A stretch of DNA of 11,168 nt from contig JAAZIT010000121.1 of the NCBI GenBank assembly GCA_012800685.1, positions 1 through 11,168 of the forward strand, in the 5' to 3' direction. The position numbers and the translations under genes were made by a program. The notes under the pieces were generated by a model. It saw only the letters and a list, made by a program, of their open reading frames with translations. It was not told where the DNA came from and did not search any database. Each line of letters starts with the position of its first letter. Position 1 is the first letter of the stretch. Below, in pieces: positions 6,226-11,168 of the stretch. The DNA is from Clostridiales bacterium (GTDB lineage Bacteria > Bacillota > Clostridia > Oscillospirales > Ruminococcaceae).

Positions 6226-7176
6226 ATGGCAGGAATTTTTTTAACGGGTGCTAGCGGAATGATCGGAATGTACTTAACATCAAATCTTCTAAAAAAACAG
6301 CACAAGGTTATTGCCATTGACTCAAAGCCAAATGATTTTGTTGGAAAAGATCCCAACTACACTTTTATCCAATGTGATATTACAGACAAAAGTGCTGTTT
6401 CAGAACTTTTAGATAAATACCACAACGATATTCAGACAGTTGTACATTTAGCTTATTCAGTTGATAACGACATTGATTCTTTTGTAACAGATGATGAGGT
6501 TAAAGGCAGTAAAGCTTGCGACAAATATTTTTACAGGGCTGCTATCAATGCCAGAGTTAAAAATATAATCATACTAAGCACAACTCAAGTTTACGGAAAT
6601 CCTAAAGGAAGAGAGCCAATTCGTGAAACTGGTGCTACAAAGAGTTATTCAAACTATGCTGGAATGAAGCTAGACTCAGAAAAGACTCTATTTAAAGAAA
6701 TAAAAAAGACGGCTGTTGTTCCTGTAATTGCACGAGTGGCACCTATCTATACCTCCGAATACACTCAAAATCTTCGTGATAAAATTTACGATCAAAAAGA
6801 TGACGTTGCTTTTATTTATAAAGATGGTGAGTACGGATTCTCGTTTTGTTGCGTATTTAATCTAATCGATTTCATTAACGGAATTATTAACATACCTCCA
6901 GGAAGATATGATGGTACATATAATATTGCAGACACTAGACAGATTACTGCAACAGAGATACTTGAGCACGAAAGAGCACATCATAGAATTGGTGCTGTTA
7001 TCCAAAGAAGCATGACTGGAGATGCCCTAAAAAGCATGGTTCCTCTTGGTAAGAACCGTCAAAAGACTGATTACAGATATTTTGATCCCTCAACTATCTT
7101 TAGTAACTGGAACATAGATAACACCAAGGCTCAGCGTATAGCAACATTCCGTTGGAATTTATCTAACACAAAATAA
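6226..7176 (+). CDS. NAD-dependent epimerase/dehydratase family protein (extended SDR)
   Basis: This is a 316-residue cytoplasmic protein of the extended short-chain dehydrogenase/reductase family, which mostly acts on nucleotide sugars. The Rossmann motif TGASGMIG is at 7-14, and D32 at the end of the second strand (AIDSKP) points to NAD rather than NADP. Further landmarks are CDITD (50-54), HLAY (74-77), and the catalytic STT (118-120) followed by YAGMK (Y144, K148). The C-terminal substrate-binding half (from about 165) lacks clear hallmarks of GalE, RmlB or other named epimerases, and the last residues (TFRWNLSNTK) are unusual, so the substrate is unknown. It stands alone, with its own consensus promoter and terminator, divergent from the MBOAT operon. 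A shared control region hints at a role in the same envelope process, but this is inference. Confidence 0.9.
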   Translation: MAGIFLTGASGMIGMYLTSNLLKKQHKVIAIDSKPNDFVGKDPNYTFIQCDITDKSAVSELLDKYHNDIQTVVHLAYSVDNDIDSFVTDDEVKGSKACDKYFYRAAINARVKNIIILSTTQVYGNPKGREPIRETGATKSYSNYAGMKLDSEKTLFKEIKKTAVVPVIARVAPIYTSEYTQNLRDKIYDQKDDVAFIYKDGEYGFSFCCVFNLIDFINGIINIPPGRYDGTYNIADTRQITATEILEHERAHHRIGAVIQRSMTGDALKSMVPLGKNRQKTDYRYFDPSTIFSNWNIDNTKAQRIATFRWNLSNTK

Positions 7177-7193
7177 TTGAATTTTAAACTAAG

Positions 7194-7228
7194 ACTAGGT
7201 AGCAGGAATTTCTGCTACCTAGTTTTTT
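7194..7228 (+). terminator. Rho-independent terminator between SDR gene and germination operon
   Basis: A perfect 12-bp stem (ACTAGGTAGCAG at 7194-7205 with CTGCTACCTAGT at 7212-7223) with a 6-base loop is followed by TTTTTT and then CTTTTG. It is a strong rightward terminator. The germination operon ends on the other side only about 45 bases away with no hairpin of its own, so this stem probably works in both directions, more weakly leftwards. Confidence 0.92.
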
Positions 7229-7269
7229 CTTTTGTTAATATATATGCAACTATATTCAACTTAAATCTC

Positions 7270-8613
7270 TTAGTTAATCATTTCACATTTAACTGATATA
7301 TCAGCTTCTATTGAATCAATAATCTTCTGAAAATTCTTTTCATAAGCACGATACAGCTTTGGCTCATAAAATTTAGTATACTTGCTTATATTAAATCCGT
7401 CTGCACCTAATTCCTCTAATACCTTTTTTGAGGCGCTTTCACATTGTTCCATTATGGCTTTTTCACAAGCTTCACGAACTTGAGACTTTTCTTTATCAGT
7501 ATAGTAATTTAATATACTTACCTCAGCAGTAATATTAACCTTCAAAACTATTTTATCCTGATTTTCAATTATTTTGATAGATGTTTTTTTATTTTCAAAG
7601 TCAATTTGTCTTTTTACTGTGGTATTTTTAGAATCTTCTTTAATCTCAATATCCATGGTTATCTTTTCCATTTCGTTAGTTAACCACATAAGCCCTGACA
7701 TTTCATCTCTATTAATAAATCCAGCTATTTTTTTGTCCTTTAGTACAGCTGTTTTCTTTACCTCAATATGCTGCGTTACTTGGTGTTCCTTTGATTTTTC
7801 GGGAGATTCTTCACTGCCTGATGAACCTGAGTCCGAGGAAGGGCTTGAGCTTTCTTCTGAACTTGAGTTCTGTTCCGAACTCGAGTCTTGTTCTGAACTT
7901 GAGTCTGAATTTGAATCCTTTTCTGAACTTGAGTTTTGGTCTGAGCTTGAGTTTTCCTCTGAGCTCGAACTCGAACTCGAATCTTGGCTCTTTGAGCCAT
8001 TACCTTGGTCCTCCTCTGCAACTATAGAAAGCACTGGAATAACACCATTTCCTAGTGGCTCATCAAGCCTATTTACTACTGTAAGCAAATCACTTCTAAT
8101 AGCTAATCCTTGTTCTTTTGAATATTTTACAACATCTGATAAATTTTCAATACTAGTTGAGCCTTCTGTAAGAGGGACATTTAAAAGCTCTTTTGCTGTG
8201 GATTCACAATAAGCTATTGTAACACCAAGATTACTTTCATTGTTCTTGACTAACCAGTCAAGCTCTTCTCTCAAATTACCTTGATACATAGATTCACCAA
8301 AAACAATAAATTCAGCAAGCCCTAAAAAAATATCATTTCCTAAAATATACTCACATTCAACTAATCCATCAACAAGTGATTTCCCTTTTTTTGAAACAAC
8401 CTTCATATTTGGCTTACTTGTGTCTATGGGAGTATCTGCACCAGCACCTGAGGGAGCAAATATTTGAATAGAAATTTCATACTCATCACTTATTTTATCA
8501 ATTCCAATTGCATGAACTATAACTCGTTCATTTATTTCTATACGCTTGTTACAAGCCGTTAGGGTTGTTATTAATATTACAGCTATCATCCCCAGTGCAA
8601 CAAATCTTTTCAT
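7270..8613 (-). CDS. gerAC: Ger(x)C family germinant-receptor lipoprotein with Ser-rich linker
   Basis: This is the C subunit of a spore germinant receptor, a lipoprotein on the outer face of the spore inner membrane that works with the A and B subunits. The signal peptide (1-20) ends in the lipobox LTAC, with C21 as the lipidated residue. The N-terminal domain (about 25-200) carries the typical VHAIGIDK and later ILGNDIFLGLAEFIVFGE stretches. The C-terminal domain (about 280-447) has the usual GFINRDEMSGLMWL start and a final helix-rich part (YEKNFQKIIDSIEADISVKC). Between them, residues about 203-276 are almost only Ser, Glu, Gln, Asp and Asn, which is not standard for the family. The ribosome site AAAGGGA is suitably placed. 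The gene is last in the operon, 52 bases after the B gene. The symbol is family-level; the paralogue is not assignable. Confidence 0.93.
   Translation of the reverse strand: MKRFVALGMIAVILITTLTACNKRIEINERVIVHAIGIDKISDEYEISIQIFAPSGAGADTPIDTSKPNMKVVSKKGKSLVDGLVECEYILGNDIFLGLAEFIVFGESMYQGNLREELDWLVKNNESNLGVTIAYCESTAKELLNVPLTEGSTSIENLSDVVKYSKEQGLAIRSDLLTVVNRLDEPLGNGVIPVLSIVAEEDQGNGSKSQDSSSSSSSEENSSSDQNSSSEKDSNSDSSSEQDSSSEQNSSSEESSSPSSDSGSSGSEESPEKSKEHQVTQHIEVKKTAVLKDKKIAGFINRDEMSGLMWLTNEMEKITMDIEIKEDSKNTTVKRQIDFENKKTSIKIIENQDKIVLKVNITAEVSILNYYTDKEKSQVREACEKAIMEQCESASKKVLEELGADGFNISKYTKFYEPKLYRAYEKNFQKIIDSIEADISVKCEMIN
7840..7980 (-). repeat. Imperfect 18-bp coding repeat (Ser-rich linker of GerC)
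   Basis: The linker is built from about seven imperfect hexapeptide units of the form SSS(E/D)(Q/E/K)(N/D), encoded by 18-base repeats. They show on the plus strand as recurring TCTGAACTTGAG-like blocks. Mixed AGT/AGC/TCN serine codons show that the units have diverged. Such an array can gain or lose units in frame. The opposite strand is open for long stretches only because of this repeat. Confidence 0.8.
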
Positions 8614-8665
8614 TAAAAAATCCCTTTCTCTATTCCATTAAGTTAATTATATAATTCCTTCTATT

Positions 8666-9748
8666 TTAAATACGAGGTTTTTCCTTAGGCGGTTTTTTAA
8701 TAAAGCATACCAAAAGAGGAATTACAGTTCCAAGTGCTATTATTATATAACCTGATAAATTTCTAAAAACAGGTGATGACCAATCGTTATTATAGCTGTA
8801 AAGCATTGTAATTCCACCTGCAATAACAGCAGCAATTAGAGTTGAGTATCGGTCTTTTAATTTCACAGAAAATTTCTTTAAAGATTGAGATGATATATAA
8901 ATTAAGAGCGCAACCTTTATAAAGGTTGCCAAAGTCCAAGTCATAAGCACAATTGCGTCAAACCTTTCAATAACCTTTGTAGTAGCAAAAGCCGCTACCG
9001 CATCAAATGGAATTTCTGAATAGCTTGAATAGTTGCCTAGAACTGTTGTAACCACAAAAAGAATTAGCAGGGAAACAAACAATTTTATTCCCAAAAAAAC
9101 ATATACGGCTTTTTTTGCTTTTTTACTTTTATTAGTGTGAGGTAGGAAGAAAAGCAATGCAACCAGCTCAGCCGAACGTCCTATTTCGTCAATTACTGCC
9201 TTAGTAAAATCCTTAGCTGGATTTTTAAAATAAGGTACAGCCACTTGAAGATTATACAAATCATAGCCATCTGGAATACTTGAAACAATTATTATGAAAT
9301 TTATTAAGAAGATAATTGCAACAAATACTGAGGCACGGGCTATTACTTCAAGCCCCATATTTGTGGCATATATTGCAACTAAAACTAATGCACCAATTAC
9401 TATAAAATGATTAAAATTTAATGAGAAATTGTTTTTTATATAATAAGCGTAGCTTCCCAGTGCGTGAACAGACTCAAGTGTAAAATATACAAAATAAATT
9501 AACGACACCATTAAGCCTAGTATTTTTGATTTGTGAAAAATAACGTCGCAAGCATTTGTGTTAGGAAACTTTTCATAAACCACAAGCATTGGCAAAACCA
9601 AAAGGCACTGAACTGCTGTTGAAACCAAAAGCACAAGCATCATTGACACTGTATTAATCTGTGGTATAAAAGGTGCGTATATAAGCGTCAAATAGCCCTT
9701 TGTAAATATTAATAGCATAACTAGCTGCATAGGTGAAATTTTTCTCAT
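8666..9748 (-). CDS. gerAB: GerAB-type spore germination permease
   Basis: This is the B subunit of the germinant receptor, 360 residues, an integral spore inner-membrane protein of the amino acid/polyamine/organocation transporter superfamily thought to hold the germinant-binding pocket. About ten hydrophobic segments are visible. Family landmarks are the short N-terminus MRKISPMQLVMLLIFTKG, VYEKFPN near 57-63, PYFKNPAKDF (about 174-183) and VIERFDAIVLMTWTLATFIKVALLIY in the eighth segment. The Lys-Pro-rich tail is cytoplasmic. The start ATG has AGGAG nine bases upstream. The gene begins 18 bases after the A subunit gene. Length is normal for the family and no key stretch is missing. The germinant recognised cannot be told from the sequence. 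Confidence 0.93.
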   Translation of the reverse strand: MRKISPMQLVMLLIFTKGYLTLIYAPFIPQINTVSMMLVLLVSTAVQCLLVLPMLVVYEKFPNTNACDVIFHKSKILGLMVSLIYFVYFTLESVHALGSYAYYIKNNFSLNFNHFIVIGALVLVAIYATNMGLEVIARASVFVAIIFLINFIIIVSSIPDGYDLYNLQVAVPYFKNPAKDFTKAVIDEIGRSAELVALLFFLPHTNKSKKAKKAVYVFLGIKLFVSLLILFVVTTVLGNYSSYSEIPFDAVAAFATTKVIERFDAIVLMTWTLATFIKVALLIYISSQSLKKFSVKLKDRYSTLIAAVIAGGITMLYSYNNDWSSPVFRNLSGYIIIALGTVIPLLVCFIKKPPKEKPRI

Positions 9749-9766
9749 TAGGTATTGCTCCTTAAT

Positions 9767-11168
9767 TTAATCTGCGCCATTATAATCTTTTATATTGCCC
9801 TTTTTCTTAGCAAATTTTCTAAAGCTCGGTCTTATTATAGCTTCTTTAAACGCACTATTGGTATACGGACTTAATGGTGCTGAATATGGAATTCCAAAAG
9901 TATTCATTGCACAGACGTTTATTATTAAAAATGATGATGCTATTCCAATTCCAAAAAGTCCTAATGTTCCTCCTGCAATAATAAACAAAAGTCTTAATAT
10001 TGAGGTTTGCTCGTTTATAGTTGGAATTACAAAGGAGGAGGTTGCTGTCAATCCAATTAAAATTAAAATTGGTGCGGCAACTAATCCACTCTTCACAGCA
10101 GCATCTCCTATGATCAAACCTCCAACAATTGAAACAGCTCCACCAACAGCACGAGGTAGCCGAATTCCTGCTTCTCTTAGAATTTCATACATAATCATTA
10201 TTATGAAAACCTCCATAAATAATGGGTAGGGAGTTGTTTCTTCTGAAATAGCCAGTATTAACAGCAGCTTATGGGTAAAGGTTTCAGGGTGAAAGGTAAC
10301 TAGAGCAACGTAAAGCCCTGGCATAATAACGGCTAAGAAAAAGCTTGCATATCTCACTAACCTTATATACGTTGAATAAAATGGCTTAGTGGCATAATCG
10401 TCCATAGTCATAAAGTTTTCAGAGAAAACAGAGGGACAAACTATTGTATAAGGTGTTCCGTCAATTAGAATACCAACCTTTCCCTCATTTAGCTTTGTAC
10501 AAAAAACATCCGGACGTTCAGTTGTTAAGGAGTCGGAAAAAATACTCTTTTTTCTTCCCTCTAAAAATGGTTGAATGTATCCAGAGGTTAGGACTGTTTC
10601 AAGCTTAATTTTTGAAAGCTTTCTTCTAATTCTGTCAACATACTTTGAGGATGCCTTGTCTGAAATATATGCAATACACACATCTGTTTTTGATTTTGAT
10701 CCTATTTGCATCATTTCGAATTTAAGAGTGGGAGTTTTTAGCCTCCTCCTAATCAGGGAAATATTTGTACGAATAACCTCGGTGAATCCTTCTTGTGCCC
10801 CCTTTATACTCATTTCACCAGTAGGCTCAGCAATAGAACGCTTATCGTATCCTTGTATTCCAAGAACTACTGCCTTTGATATTCCATCAATAAGAATTAC
10901 ACCAAACCCAGAATAGGCAAATCTTGTTAGGTCGCCGTAGGTATAAATTGTTTTTCTTTCTGTTGTAAGAAGACTTTCCTTAGTAATAAAATCAAAAATC
11001 CTTTGTCCAGTACAGTCCGGAGTCTTAAAATCCATTAAATACCCAAAGACAATTTGTGACATTGACACCGTCGATATCATTGATTCAATTGTAATAACTG
11101 CACATTTATGCCCTGATATCTCGACCTCCATAATATTTAAATCCATTGAATTATCCATAATTGTTCTA
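9767..11168 (-). CDS. gerAA: GerA-type spore germination protein (5' end probably outside window)
   Basis: This is the A subunit of the germinant receptor. The frame is open to the right edge. The first ATG in it (11158-11156) gives 463 residues, somewhat short for the family (usually about 480-530), and the residues there (SMDLNIMEVEISG) look like the interior of the N-terminal domain, so the true start is likely upstream. Counted from that ATG: the cytoplasmic N-terminal domain (1-255) has EPTGEMSIKGAQEGFTE (111-127), TNISLIRRR (131-139), TTERPDVF (212-219) and GKVGILIDGTPY (226-237). The membrane domain (about 265-415) has the conserved EILREAGIRLP (325-335) and VGGLIIGDAAV (345-355). The protein ends in a short basic cytoplasmic tail. 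It is first of the A-B-C set. Its promoter, expected to depend on the forespore sigma factor, is outside the window. Confidence 0.94.
   Translation of the reverse strand, partial: RTIMDNSMDLNIMEVEISGHKCAVITIESMISTVSMSQIVFGYLMDFKTPDCTGQRIFDFITKESLLTTERKTIYTYGDLTRFAYSGFGVILIDGISKAVVLGIQGYDKRSIAEPTGEMSIKGAQEGFTEVIRTNISLIRRRLKTPTLKFEMMQIGSKSKTDVCIAYISDKASSKYVDRIRRKLSKIKLETVLTSGYIQPFLEGRKKSIFSDSLTTERPDVFCTKLNEGKVGILIDGTPYTIVCPSVFSENFMTMDDYATKPFYSTYIRLVRYASFFLAVIMPGLYVALVTFHPETFTHKLLLILAISEETTPYPLFMEVFIIMIMYEILREAGIRLPRAVGGAVSIVGGLIIGDAAVKSGLVAAPILILIGLTATSSFVIPTINEQTSILRLLFIIAGGTLGLFGIGIASSFLIINVCAMNTFGIPYSAPLSPYTNSAFKEAIIRPSFRKFAKKKGNIKDYNGAD

Noticed and set aside
7574..8212. Long open frame on the plus strand opposite the GerC gene, plus two shorter ones in other frames over 7776-8027
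   Set aside because: They exist because the Ser-rich repeat in GerC lacks stops in several frames. They have Ser/Glu/Leu or Gln/Arg/Lys repeat translations, no suitable ribosome site and no family features.
8645..8656. Perfect 12-bp palindrome AATTATATAATT in the gap between the GerB and GerC genes
   Set aside because: It is short and purely A/T in AT-rich DNA, and easily arises by chance. It has no promoter-like or terminator-like surroundings inside the operon.
9795..10229. 144-codon plus-strand frame opposite the GerA membrane domain
   Set aside because: It is antisense to conserved GerA coding sequence, with no ribosome site and a composition that mirrors the hydrophobic GerA segments.

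Overview
The window looks like chromosomal DNA of an endospore-forming, low-GC member of the Clostridia. The grounds are the strong AT bias, Firmicutes-style AGGAG/GAGG ribosome sites, A/T-rich sigma-A promoters, and a spore germinant-receptor operon of the A-B-C type. I cannot name the genus. Oscillospirales-like clostridia are a guess only.

Left part (1-3684): the end of a c-di-GMP signalling protein (GAF-like tail, GGDEF, EAL) runs rightwards to a strong terminator. It is followed by a degenerate array of 7-bp repeats. Converging on it is a two-gene ABC-2 exporter operon (ATPase, then permease) on the minus strand. Its proposed extended -10 promoter carries an adjacent dyad. About 300 further bases upstream hold no recognisable gene.

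Middle part (3685-7228): a minus-strand pair encodes an MBOAT (AlgI/DltB-like) membrane protein and a Thr-rich single-pass membrane protein. Divergent from it is an extended-SDR NAD-dependent epimerase/dehydratase-like gene. Each side has a near-ideal sigma-A promoter, and between and over them lie two inverted repeats, one of them a 35-bp near-perfect palindrome. The MBOAT protein aligns well with the family but has Asn and Tyr where its two conserved histidines should be. Its partner resembles the membrane-proximal part of a DHHW-type protein without the hydrolase domain. This pair is the most unusual content of the window.

Right part (7229-11168): a GerA-GerB-GerC germinant-receptor operon runs leftwards. 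It enters from beyond the right edge and ends at a hairpin shared with the SDR gene. Its GerC lipoprotein carries a roughly 70-residue Ser/Glu/Gln repeat linker that is not normal for the family. The receptor subunits would act together in the spore inner membrane. The exporter, the c-di-GMP enzyme and the MBOAT/SDR locus look like separate envelope- or signalling-related units that happen to be neighbours.
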